A stretch of 32,367 nucleotides of DNA from Hungatella sp. (GCA_022795805.1 JAAWHK010000025.1:1-32367), one strand, 5' to 3'. Positions 1 to 6,309 are shown, counted from the stretch's first letter. Translations and numbers: made by a program. Notes: generated by a model from the letters alone, not told the origin.

Positions 1-139
1 TCACAGCCGCACTCCCCGTCATGGTCGTGGTGATGATGGCCATGACCTTCACAGCCGCACTCCCCGTCATGGTCGTGGTGATGATGGCCATGACCCTCAC
101 AGCCGCACTCCCCGTCATGGTCGTGGTGATGATGACGGT
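1..139. repeat. 48-bp in-frame tandem repeat, about 2.9 units, continuing past the left edge
   Basis: Units begin at positions 1, 49 and 97 and are almost identical; the only difference I see between the first two is one base near 48/96. The period is 48 bp, i.e. 16 codons, and lies inside the G3E GTPase gene. On the minus strand each unit encodes a run of His, Asp, Glu, Gly and two Cys (HHHHDHDGECGCEGHG). The number of units is unknown because the repeat leaves the window. Confidence 0.93.
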
Positions 140-773
140 GCTCCCTCACCTCTTTCATCAGATCCTCCGCCATGGTATCCGGCTTCTCTATGATCTCCAG
201 AAGCTGGCCGCCGGTCAGCCGGCTGCAGGGAGTGGTAACAATGGCGGCCGCCTGATTCTGCTCCCTGAGCAGTTCCACGGCCTTTTGCACCTTCTCCACG
301 CTGATTACGTCCGTCCTGCTTAACACGATGGTCCCGGCATTCTCGATCTGATTGTTGAAAAATTCCCCGAAATTCTTCATGTACATCCTGCACTTGGAGG
401 CATCCACAACCGTCACCGCGCTGTTCAGCTCCACATCCACGGTGGCCGCCACGTCCCGCACCGCCTTCATAACATCCGACAGCTTGCCCACGCCTGACGG
501 CTCGATGATCACCCGATCCGGTTTGTATTTGATCAGAACCTCCTCCAGAGACTTTCCGAAGTCTCCCACCAGGGAACAGCAGATACAGCCTGAGTTCATT
601 TCCCGTATCTCAATCCCTGCATCCTTCAGAAAGCCTCCGTCGATTCCGATCTGTCCGAACTCATTCTCGATCAGAACCACCTGCTCGCCGCTGATGGCTT
701 CCTCCAGAAGCTTCTTAATAAATGTCGTCTTGCCGGCTCCCAAAAAGCCGGAAATAATATCAATCTTTGTCAT
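1..773 (-). CDS. CobW/COG0523-family G3E GTPase (putative metallochaperone), 3' end outside window
   Basis: The visible 257 residues start MTKIDIISGFLGAGKTT, so the Walker A loop is at residues 9-17. They carry the family metal motif CICC at residues 63-66, EPSG near 91 and a SRTD G4-like motif. From residue 212 the protein turns into His/Asp/Cys-rich tandem repeats, a known position for metal-binding stretches in this family. Family knowledge: these GTPases insert or traffic metals such as zinc, cobalt or nickel; the metal here cannot be told. The start is supported by AAGGG about 9 nt upstream. The gene follows the DtxR-family gene by 59 nt, and that gap contains an inverted repeat TTTGTC-N10-GACAAA (803-824). 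The C-terminal domain is probably beyond the edge. Confidence 0.92.
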   Translation of the reverse strand, partial: MTKIDIISGFLGAGKTTFIKKLLEEAISGEQVVLIENEFGQIGIDGGFLKDAGIEIREMNSGCICCSLVGDFGKSLEEVLIKYKPDRVIIEPSGVGKLSDVMKAVRDVAATVDVELNSAVTVVDASKCRMYMKNFGEFFNNQIENAGTIVLSRTDVISVEKVQKAVELLREQNQAAAIVTTPCSRLTGGQLLEIIEKPDTMAEDLMKEVREHRHHHHDHDGECGCEGHGHHHHDHDGECGCEGHGHHHHDHDGECGC

Positions 774-832
774 GATTTTTTCCCTTCTTTCTAAAGGATT
801 ATTTTGTCACAAACTTCGGACAAAGTCAAGCC

Positions 833-1195
833 TCATGCCTTCTCCATAAATCTTTTTATTCCCTGAAACGTCTCCTCGCTGATAATGTGCTCCATCTTGC
901 AGGCATCCTCCTCCGCGGTTTCCGGGCCGACGCTGCTGACCTTCTGCAGAAATTCTGTCAGCAGCTTATGTCTCTCATAGATACCTCCGGCCTTTTCCTT
1001 CCCCTTCTCCGTAAGTTCTATCTCGCCGCTGCTCTCCATCACAATGTAGCCATCCTCTCTCAGAATTCCCATAGCCCTGCTGACGCTGGGTTTGCTGAAG
1101 TTCAGAGTCCTGGCAATGTCTATGGAACGGACTGTCCCCTGCCTCTCCTTCAGGATCAGAATGGTCTCCAGATAGTTTTCGCCTGATTCGTACAT
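833..1195 (-). CDS. DtxR/MntR-family metal-dependent transcriptional regulator
   Basis: 120 residues: an N-terminal winged helix (about 1-62, with the recognition helix around SKPSVSRAMG) followed by a helical metal-binding and dimerisation domain. There is no C-terminal SH3-like domain, so the length resembles MntR. Comparing with known metal ligands from memory, ERHKLL supplies the conserved His and DACKMEH supplies Cys, Glu and His. Cys at that place is the DtxR/IdeR (iron) pattern, whereas MntR has Glu. The position that is Met in DtxR and Asp in MntR is Asn here (ENYLE), which is unusual. The start has GGGGAGG upstream. It is separated from the Fur-like gene by a strong terminator, so it probably has its own promoter, and it likely forms a unit with the G3E GTPase. 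Confidence 0.93.
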   Translation of the reverse strand: MYESGENYLETILILKERQGTVRSIDIARTLNFSKPSVSRAMGILREDGYIVMESSGEIELTEKGKEKAGGIYERHKLLTEFLQKVSSVGPETAEEDACKMEHIISEETFQGIKRFMEKA

Positions 1196-1233
1196 GGTCC
1201 TCCCCTTTCCTTCTCTCTCGGTCCCTTTGGGTA

Positions 1234-1249
1234 TGATATCATGTTATCA
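1234..1249. promoter_or_regulatory. Candidate operator upstream of the DtxR-family gene
   Basis: TGATATCATGTTATCA contains the inverted repeat TGATA-N6-TATCA and an internal ATGATATCAT palindrome. It lies about 40-55 bp before the DtxR-family start, where self-regulation would be expected. It resembles a degenerate Fur or DtxR site; which protein binds, if any, is unknown. No convincing -35/-10 pair could be assigned. Confidence 0.35.
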
Positions 1250-1285
1250 CAGAAACTGTATTCCGTCCAGTTTTCGCAGCCTGCC

Positions 1286-1324
1286 AAAAACAAAAAGGAG
1301 CGGACAGCACCAGCCGTCACTCCT
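1286..1324 (-). terminator. Rho-independent terminator after the feo-fur unit
   Basis: On the minus strand a 12-bp stem with one bulge (AGGAGTGACGGC pairing with GCTGTCCGCTCCT, loop TGGT) is followed by TTTTTGTTTTT. It lies 25 nt after the Fur-like stop codon and isolates the feo operon from the DtxR-family gene. Confidence 0.85.
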
Positions 1325-1348
1325 CTTTGACCCTTTCTCTTGTTCATT

Positions 1349-1612
1349 TCATGCGGTTACACCACCCGTTTCAATGCGGTACATATTTTTCCTCTGAATC
1401 AGTCCTGCCTCCTCCAGCGTCTTCACCATCCGATAGACCGTGGCCATTCCGATCGTCGGATCCTCCCTGACAGCCTGATAGTAGATCTCCTTGCAGGAAC
1501 AGCACTCATCCCGCAGGATCACATCGATGAGTACCTCCCTCTGGCTTGTGATCCTGTACCCTGCTTTTTTAAGTTCCCCAAATACATAACCCTTCTTATC
1601 CTGTAACGGCAA
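1349..1612 (-). CDS. Short Fur-family protein (DNA-binding half only)
   Basis: 87 residues from the chosen TTG start, about 60 percent of a normal Fur (around 140-150). It contains the Fur winged helix: GYRITSQREVLIDVI aligns with the first helices and PTIGMATVYRMVKTLEEAGLI is the recognition region. The protein stops right after the wing, so the C-terminal dimerisation and metal-binding domain (HHH and CxxC motifs) is missing. A CCSC cluster sits where the HLSAEDVY-like helix begins. Start choice: TTG at 1612 has AGGGGGAG five bases upstream; in-frame ATG at 1630 and GTG at 1657 have poorer ribosome sites. It begins about 75 nt after the feoB stop and is followed by a terminator, so it is the last gene of the feo operon. 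It could be a real short regulator or an eroded Fur. Confidence 0.85.
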   Translation of the reverse strand: MPLQDKKGYVFGELKKAGYRITSQREVLIDVILRDECCSCKEIYYQAVREDPTIGMATVYRMVKTLEEAGLIQRKNMYRIETGGVTA

Positions 1613-1685
1613 ATAATCTCCCCCTCTCATCCGAATCTGTCCGCTGCCATTGTACACGCTCCCGCTGCCGGGCAGAAACGTTGTA

Positions 1686-3734
1686 TCAAACTATGAACCC
1701 CCCTGCCAGATTAATAATCAACGCCACTACATACGCGACAGCCATCTGGAATCCCACGGCCCGAAGGGTCCACTTCCAGGAACCGTATTCCCGCTTCATG
1801 GCTCCTACAGCCGCAAAACAAGGCATGCACAGCAAATTAAACGCCATATATGCATAGGCAGACGCCTTCGAAAATACCTCTCCGATGGCCGGCAGAGCCT
1901 CCTCCCCTGCCATAATAGCCTCTACCGTCTCCTCACTCACATTTCCGAAAAGCTGGCCAAATGTGGCCACAATATTTTCCTTTGCAATCCAGCCTGTAAC
2001 TATCCCTACGGATGCCCTCCAGTCCGCAAATCCAAGAGGGGCAAAGATCCACTTGATCCCGTTTCCCATAACAGCCAGCAGGCTCTCCTCCATATCGCAC
2101 ATGCCGCTGAAATTGAAATTGGACAGAAACCAGATAAGTACCGTGGAAGCAAAGATCACCGTACCCGCTTTTACGGCAAATCCTTTCACCTTCTCCCACC
2201 CATGAATCAGCACACTTTTAGCCGTAGGAACCCTGTACGCAGGCAGCTCCATAATAAAGTTGGAAGTCTCGCTCTTAAATGCAAATTTATTCAGAATCAA
2301 AGCGCTGACAACGGCCACTGCAATACCCAGCATATAGATAGAAAATATAATTACCGTCTGGCTGCTGTCCGAAAACATCGTAGCCGCAAACATTGCGTAA
2401 ACAGGCAGTTTGGCGCCGCAGGACATAAACGGCGTGATCATCATGGTAATCTTCCGATCCTTATCGCTCTCCAGAGTTCTGGAAGCCATCAGAGCCGGAA
2501 CCGAACACCCAAATCCCATAAGCATGGGAATGAAAGACCGGCCGCTTAACCCGAAATGGCGGAAAATCCGATCCATAACAAAGGCCACCCTGGCCATGTA
2601 GCCGCTGTCCTCCAGAAATGACATAAGCAGGAAGAGAACCAGTACCAGCGGAAGAAATCCGAACACGGCTCCTATACCGTCCAGGCAGCTGCTTACCAAA
2701 CCCACTGCCCACTCAGACGCTCCCGCCCCTTTCGCTATCCCCGTAACGACTTCCGCAAAACCGCCCCAGGCCTCCTCCACAATACCTGCCAGCCACACGC
2801 CAGGACTCGGCAGCCCGGGAATAAACAGGAAATTTTCGCTAAATGTACACGCAAACAGAAGATACATAATCCCCGCAAAAACAGGAAGCGCCAGAATCCG
2901 GTTGGTGAGAATCCGGTCCAGTTTATCCGACCAGGTCTCCCTCCGGTCTTTTCCGCTCCTCCTTACACACTCCTTTACCGCCTTTCCTATGTACTGATAG
3001 CGGCTGTCCGCGATGGCCGCCTCCGCATCTCCCCCAGCCGCCTGGTTGGCTCTGTTCACCAGCGCCTCCACCGCTTCCTTTTTGTCTGCGGGAACCGTTT
3101 TTCCGACAATCTCATCCCTCTCCGCCAGCTTCACGGCCCTCCATTTGCTCTCATCACACTCACCATCCCCCAGAGCATCGGCTATTAATTGGATAGTCTC
3201 CGCTAACTCATATTCAAAAATATCCGGCCGATCCGGCTTCTTTCCGCTTCTGGCCACGGTGACCGCCGCCTCCATCAGCTCCTCCAGCCCTTTCCCTGTC
3301 CTGGCCACAACCGGCACCACAGGGACACCGAGAATCCGGGATAAACGATTACAGTCAATCCGGTCCCCTCTCCCTTCCACCTCATCCATCATGTTCATGG
3401 CTATTACCATGGGGATTCCCGTCTCCATCAGCTGCACGGTCAGATACAGATTTCTCTCAATACTGGTCCCGTCCACAATGTTGACAACCGCGTCCGGCTT
3501 TTCCTTTACAATGTAATCCCTGGCCACAATCTCCTCCGCGGAGTAGGGCGACAACGAGTAAGTCCCCGGAAGATCCAGAATCGAAACCGCTTTATCCTTC
3601 CTGTAGATTCCTTCCTTCTTCTCCACCGTAACACCCGGCCAGTTGCCCACATGCTGCCTGGAACCTGTGATCTCGTTAAACAGCGTCGTCTTTCCGCAGT
3701 TTGGGTTGCCTGCCAAAGCAATCGTTATACTCAT
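1686..3734 (-). CDS. feoB: Ferrous iron transport protein B
   Basis: About 682 residues, an inner-membrane Fe(II) transporter with a cytosolic G domain. Seen: G1 GNPNCGKTT near residues 9-17, G2 region HVGNWPGVTVEKKEG, G3 DLPGTYSL, G4 NMMDE, then a helical linker and a membrane part containing the two gate regions (LEDSGYMARVAF and GFGCSVPALMASRTLES). The C-terminus has FeoB-type hydrophobic segments and ends GGFIV. The short Cys-rich tail of some enterobacterial FeoB proteins is absent. Start choice: an ATG at 3743 is only two bases after AGGAGG, so the ATG at 3734 (11 bases away) is preferred; 3743 remains possible. It is preceded by two feoA genes and by a palindrome that touches the ribosome site. 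Confidence 0.97.
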   Translation of the reverse strand: MSITIALAGNPNCGKTTLFNEITGSRQHVGNWPGVTVEKKEGIYRKDKAVSILDLPGTYSLSPYSAEEIVARDYIVKEKPDAVVNIVDGTSIERNLYLTVQLMETGIPMVIAMNMMDEVEGRGDRIDCNRLSRILGVPVVPVVARTGKGLEELMEAAVTVARSGKKPDRPDIFEYELAETIQLIADALGDGECDESKWRAVKLAERDEIVGKTVPADKKEAVEALVNRANQAAGGDAEAAIADSRYQYIGKAVKECVRRSGKDRRETWSDKLDRILTNRILALPVFAGIMYLLFACTFSENFLFIPGLPSPGVWLAGIVEEAWGGFAEVVTGIAKGAGASEWAVGLVSSCLDGIGAVFGFLPLVLVLFLLMSFLEDSGYMARVAFVMDRIFRHFGLSGRSFIPMLMGFGCSVPALMASRTLESDKDRKITMMITPFMSCGAKLPVYAMFAATMFSDSSQTVIIFSIYMLGIAVAVVSALILNKFAFKSETSNFIMELPAYRVPTAKSVLIHGWEKVKGFAVKAGTVIFASTVLIWFLSNFNFSGMCDMEESLLAVMGNGIKWIFAPLGFADWRASVGIVTGWIAKENIVATFGQLFGNVSEETVEAIMAGEEALPAIGEVFSKASAYAYMAFNLLCMPCFAAVGAMKREYGSWKWTLRAVGFQMAVAYVVALIINLAGGFIV

Positions 3735-3751
3735 CTTTTTCATTTCCTCCT

Positions 3752-3767
3752 GTTAGTTATCGCTAAC
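3752..3767. promoter_or_regulatory. Palindrome abutting the feoB ribosome-binding site
   Basis: GTTAGTTATCGCTAAC is an inverted repeat GTTAG-N6-CTAAC ending next to the AGGAGG of feoB. A related sequence (TTAGTTATC...GCTAAC) occurs in the feo promoter at 4364-4382 with four extra bases in the middle. The TTAG/CTAA halves resemble DtxR/IdeR-type boxes. It could allow feoB to be repressed separately from the feoA genes, but no clear -35/-10 was found just upstream, so a transcription roadblock is as likely. Confidence 0.5.
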
Positions 3768-3856
3768 TTCTGTCCGAAAACAGGAAATGCCATGCCTGAT
3801 ACCTTTGCATTCCGTCTGTCTTCCTATCTGTTCTGTTTCTCATTTCCGGTTTGGGC

Positions 3857-4078
3857 TTACATATTAATCTCCACCTGGCCTGCTTCGTCTTTCCTCAGGC
3901 TCAGCTCATATCCTCTTACGGTAACCTCAACCGGATCCCCCAGAGGTGCCGTCTTAACTACCCGAACCGTTACCCCCGGAGTCACCCCCATGTCCATAAG
4001 CCTGCGCTTCATGGCTCCTGCAGTACCCACAGATACAACCTTCCCCTGTTGTCCCGGTTTCAAATCCCTCAATGTCAT
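3857..4078 (-). CDS. feoA: FeoA-family protein, second copy in the operon
   Basis: 73 residues forming one SH3-like FeoA domain: MTLRDLKPGQQGKVVSVG, then MKRRLMDMGVTPGVTVRVV, then a C-terminal strand pair with YELSLRKDEAGQVEIN. FeoA is a small cytosolic partner needed for FeoB activity. The ATG at 4078 is chosen because GGGAGG lies eight bases upstream; an upstream in-frame start at 4111 would overlap the preceding gene region and lacks a good site. It is 22 nt after the other feoA and about 120 nt before feoB, an unusually wide gap that contains the feoB palindrome. Confidence 0.93.
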   Translation of the reverse strand: MTLRDLKPGQQGKVVSVGTAGAMKRRLMDMGVTPGVTVRVVKTAPLGDPVEVTVRGYELSLRKDEAGQVEINM

Positions 4079-4100
4079 AAACCTATCCTCCCTCAGACCA

Positions 4101-4316
4101 TTAATCCGCAACTATAATTTTATCGGCAAGCCCCCGGTTGAGAGCCACCCTGACTCCCTTCACCACACAAATCATGCCGCCGGCATTCTCGCCAGCCACA
4201 TGAACCTGCTCCCCTTTAATAAACCCCAGATCTTTCAGATGGCGTTTCATCTCTTCCTTCCCTCTGAATCCCGTAATTATCCTGGTCTCACCTTTCATGG
4301 CCATAGCCAATGGCAT
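4101..4316 (-). CDS. feoA: FeoA-family protein, first gene of the feo operon
   Basis: 71 residues with the FeoA core pattern ETRIITGFRGKEEMKRHLKDLGFIKGEQVHV and a terminal strand ending LADKIIVAD. It differs clearly from its neighbour FeoA (the two are not a recent duplication), which matches the paired FeoA arrangement common in Clostridia. The ATG at 4316 follows GGAAGGGA. It is the first gene after the feo promoter and Fur-type box. Two different FeoA proteins may form a heteromer with FeoB; that is inference. Confidence 0.92.
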   Translation of the reverse strand: MPLAMAMKGETRIITGFRGKEEMKRHLKDLGFIKGEQVHVAGENAGGMICVVKGVRVALNRGLADKIIVAD

Positions 4317-4343
4317 ATTATCCCTTCCTTTCCCGTCAATATT

Positions 4344-4358
4344 TGATAGTGATTATCA
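4344..4358. promoter_or_regulatory. Fur-type box in the feo leader
   Basis: TGATAGTGATTATCA matches the 7-1-7 Fur consensus TGATAATNATTATCA at 13 of the 14 fixed positions. It lies just downstream of the predicted -10 box and about 30 bp before the first feoA start, a position suited to repression by Fur with Fe(II). Confidence 0.7.
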
Positions 4359-4363
4359 TTTTC

Positions 4364-4382
4364 TTAGTTATCATACGCTAAC
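4364..4382. promoter_or_regulatory. TTAG/CTAA palindrome over the feo -10 box
   Basis: TTAGTTATCATACGCTAAC has complementary ends (TTAG and CTAA) and encloses the -10 hexamer. Its outer parts match the palindrome before feoB at 3752-3767. It lies next to the Fur-type box, giving two possible operators in tandem. A DtxR-family regulator is encoded in the same island and is the natural candidate, but binding is inferred only. Confidence 0.45.
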
Positions 4383-4398
4383 AGGAAGAAAATGTCAA
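4370..4398 (-). promoter_or_regulatory. Promoter of the feo operon
   Basis: On the minus strand TTGACA (4398-4393), a 17-bp spacer and TATGAT (4375-4370). The -35 box lies inside the 3' arm of the dispersed hairpin module, and the -10 lies inside the TTAG/CTAA palindrome. Confidence 0.75.
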
Positions 4399-4442
4399 GC
4401 CTGCTTATTGATAAAAATTCTCAATAAGCAGACCTGACATTT
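4382..4442. repeat. Dispersed hairpin module, copy 1
   Basis: Begins CAGGAAGAAAATGTCA and forms a 22-bp inverted repeat (arms 4390-4411 and 4421-4442, loop 9 nt) with two mismatches. In a minus-strand RNA both mismatches become G-U pairs, so the stem would be whole. The minus-strand stem is followed by TTTTCTTCC, so it may also terminate transcription. The same module is at 16676-16737. Confidence 0.85.
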
Positions 4443-4483
4443 GGGCCGCATAAAGCCTGTATTTTTATACGATGAAAGCAGAA

Positions 4484-4586
4484 CCCTTGATGCTCTGACC
4501 GGAATGCCCCTGCCTGGACAGGCTCCATTACAGATCCATTTCCGACATAGGGTTCACATACAACATTTCTGTCCTTTAGAAAGCCG
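4484..4586. repeat. Dispersed intergenic element (longer module), copy 1
   Basis: 103 nt from CCCTTGATGCTCTGACC to CTTTAGAAAGCCG. It shares three near-identical blocks with 16542-16675: 4484-4517 region, the CAGGCTCCATTACAG block, and GACATAGGGTTCACATACAACAT through GTCCTTTAGAAAGCCG. The copies differ by 5 and 26 bases at two internal places. A short stem CCTGG/CAGG-like (GCCTG/CAGGC on the minus strand) is kept although its loop differs. An open frame runs through this copy, but the frame is not conserved in the other. Confidence 0.85.
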
Positions 4587-4621
4587 ACCATTCCCGTATT
4601 TTGCAGATTATCGGCTTTTTT
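4580..4621. terminator. Possible two-way terminator after the M32 carboxypeptidase gene
   Basis: AAAGCCGA (4580-4587) pairs with TCGGCTTT (4611-4618). On the plus strand a T-run follows; on the minus strand the stem is followed by TTTCT. It lies about 60 nt beyond the carboxypeptidase stop and overlaps the end of the dispersed element. Confidence 0.5.
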
Positions 4622-4683
4622 AATCATTTAAGTGCCGAAAATGGGATATTATAAAATGATTCCCCCAGGATTGCAACTGTTTT

Positions 4684-6177
4684 TTATATACCGTACAGCT
4701 TTCCATATTTTTCCACCAGATAGTCAATATAGTACTGGGGATTAAAGTCCTCCCCCGTGATGTCTTTAAGGATCTGGCGGCTGGTCTTTAATTTACCGTA
4801 CTGGTGGATATTCTCCCTGAGAAACTCCCTGATGGTCCTGATATCCCCCTTCCTCAAAAGCCCCTCAAAATCCATCTTTTTCCTCATATACATGTAAAGC
4901 TGAGCCCCGAAGGCGCTTCCCAGGGCATAGGACGGAAAATATCCAAAGGAGCCCTGGGACCAATGGATGTCCTGTAGCACACCGTCCGACACATTTTCGG
5001 GCCGCACGCCCAGATACTCCTCATACTTGTCCGCCCAGATCTTTGGCAGCTTCTCCACCGGAAGGTCCTCCCCGATCAGCATCTTCTCGATCTCATAGCG
5101 GATCAGCACGTGAAGGCTGTAGGTCAGCTCGTCGGCCTGTGTCCGGATAAGACTGGGTTCTACCTTGTTGATGGCCTTTACAAACTGCTCCACTGCAATG
5201 TGTCCCAGCTGTTTTGGGAACCGCTCCTGAAGCTTTCCGTAAACGGGAACCCAGAACGCCTCATTTCTCCCGATGATGTTCTCGAAGAACCGGGACTGAG
5301 ACTCATGCATCCCCATGGATGTCCCCTGTCCCACCAGGGTCTGTGTCAGTTCGTCCGGAATCCCCAGCTCATAGATGCCGTGCCCCGACTCATGGATCAC
5401 GGAAAACAGGGAGTCGTCCACATGATCATTGTAGCTGGTAGTAATCCGCACATCCTTGTTGTGAAGGTTGGTGGTAAAGGGGTGGGCGCTGACCGCCATG
5501 ACTCCCCGATCAAAATCAAAGCCCACATACTCCGCAAAGAACCTCCCTGCAGCCTCCTGGTCCTCCTTTTTGTAGTCCCCGGTGAGGAAGCGGTTGTCAA
5601 TCTCCACGCCGCTGTCCGTCAGCTTCTTTAAGAAAGGCACCAGCTGCTCCTTTAACGTGCCGAAAAATCGGTCCAGGGTCTCCGTATCGAACCCTTTTTC
5701 AAAATCATCCAGCATTACGTCGTAGAGCTTCTGCCCCTCTCCGGCCCGGTAAGAGGCAAATTTTTTCGTGTACTCCACGATCTCTTTCAGGATCGGCGCA
5801 AAGCTGTCGAAATCATTGTCCTTCCTGGCCCTGGCCCAGATTCCCGTGGACCTGGCCGTCAGCTCCGCAAATTCCCGGTACTCCTTCGGCGGGATGCACT
5901 CGAGTTTCTCAATCTCCTCCGCCAGCTCCCTGACAACGGCCCTCTCAACCTCCGTAAGGCCCTCCTCTTTTTGGCATCTCTTCACCAGCTCCTTTACCCT
6001 CCTGTCGGTGACGACGGAAAAGTATTCACCGGACAGGGTCCCCACCACCTTTGTGGTATTGGGCTCCGCCATCCTGGGCGCCAGAGTCTCATTGTCCCAC
6101 TCAAACAGTATCTTGGCGGTCTGAAACGCCTGCGCTCTCTCCAAAAAGGGCTTCAGCTCCTCATATGCATTGCTCAT
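4684..6177 (-). CDS. M32-family metallocarboxypeptidase (Taq carboxypeptidase type)
   Basis: 497 residues, the usual length for this family. The zinc-binding and catalytic motif HESGH is in SVIHESGHGIYELGIPDELT, and the family motifs DVRITTSY upstream and the GMHESQSRFFEN block downstream are present. No signal peptide, so a cytosolic enzyme trimming C-terminal residues from peptides. The start MSNAYEELKP at 6177 is chosen over an upstream in-frame start that would add a 50-residue unconserved stretch; GGAGAACGAAG precedes it. The upstream gap (6178-6289) has a possible minus-strand TTGTAT-17-CATGAT promoter, weakly supported. Confidence 0.95.
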   Translation of the reverse strand: MSNAYEELKPFLERAQAFQTAKILFEWDNETLAPRMAEPNTTKVVGTLSGEYFSVVTDRRVKELVKRCQKEEGLTEVERAVVRELAEEIEKLECIPPKEYREFAELTARSTGIWARARKDNDFDSFAPILKEIVEYTKKFASYRAGEGQKLYDVMLDDFEKGFDTETLDRFFGTLKEQLVPFLKKLTDSGVEIDNRFLTGDYKKEDQEAAGRFFAEYVGFDFDRGVMAVSAHPFTTNLHNKDVRITTSYNDHVDDSLFSVIHESGHGIYELGIPDELTQTLVGQGTSMGMHESQSRFFENIIGRNEAFWVPVYGKLQERFPKQLGHIAVEQFVKAINKVEPSLIRTQADELTYSLHVLIRYEIEKMLIGEDLPVEKLPKIWADKYEEYLGVRPENVSDGVLQDIHWSQGSFGYFPSYALGSAFGAQLYMYMRKKMDFEGLLRKGDIRTIREFLRENIHQYGKLKTSRQILKDITGEDFNPQYYIDYLVEKYGKLYGI

Positions 6178-6273
6178 CTTCGTTCTCCTTTTCTTTGCAG
6201 TCGGTCTGCCGGCAGCCGGCAGGTCTTTTTTATTATCCTGCACAGTATTCTTCCCTATCATGCCACAAATGCG

Positions 6274-6309
6274 AAAAAAATACAAGCGGTTACCTGTAAC
6301 AGTACTTGT
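6274..6309 (-). terminator. Terminator overlapping the stop codon of the cell wall hydrolase gene
   Basis: On the minus strand ACAAG and GTTAC pair with GTAAC and CTTGT around a two-base turn, and ATTTTTTT follows directly. The stop codon TAA lies in the stem. The stem is interrupted by an internal loop, so strength is moderate. Confidence 0.55.

Noticed and set aside
1-139. Tandem repeats at the left edge that could look like a CRISPR or satellite array.
   Set aside because: The 48-bp units have no spacers between them, are in frame with the GTPase gene and encode a regular His/Asp/Cys pattern.
1650-2549. Long plus-strand open frames opposite feoB and in other GC-rich regions (for example opposite the hydrolase and the U32 gene).
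   Set aside because: They mirror well-recognised minus-strand genes, have odd composition, no ribosome sites and no recognisable domains.
4421-4627. A 68-residue minus-strand open frame across the dispersed element.
   Set aside because: The frame is broken in the second copy by 5- and 26-base differences and it runs through the hairpin module, so a peptide gene is unlikely.
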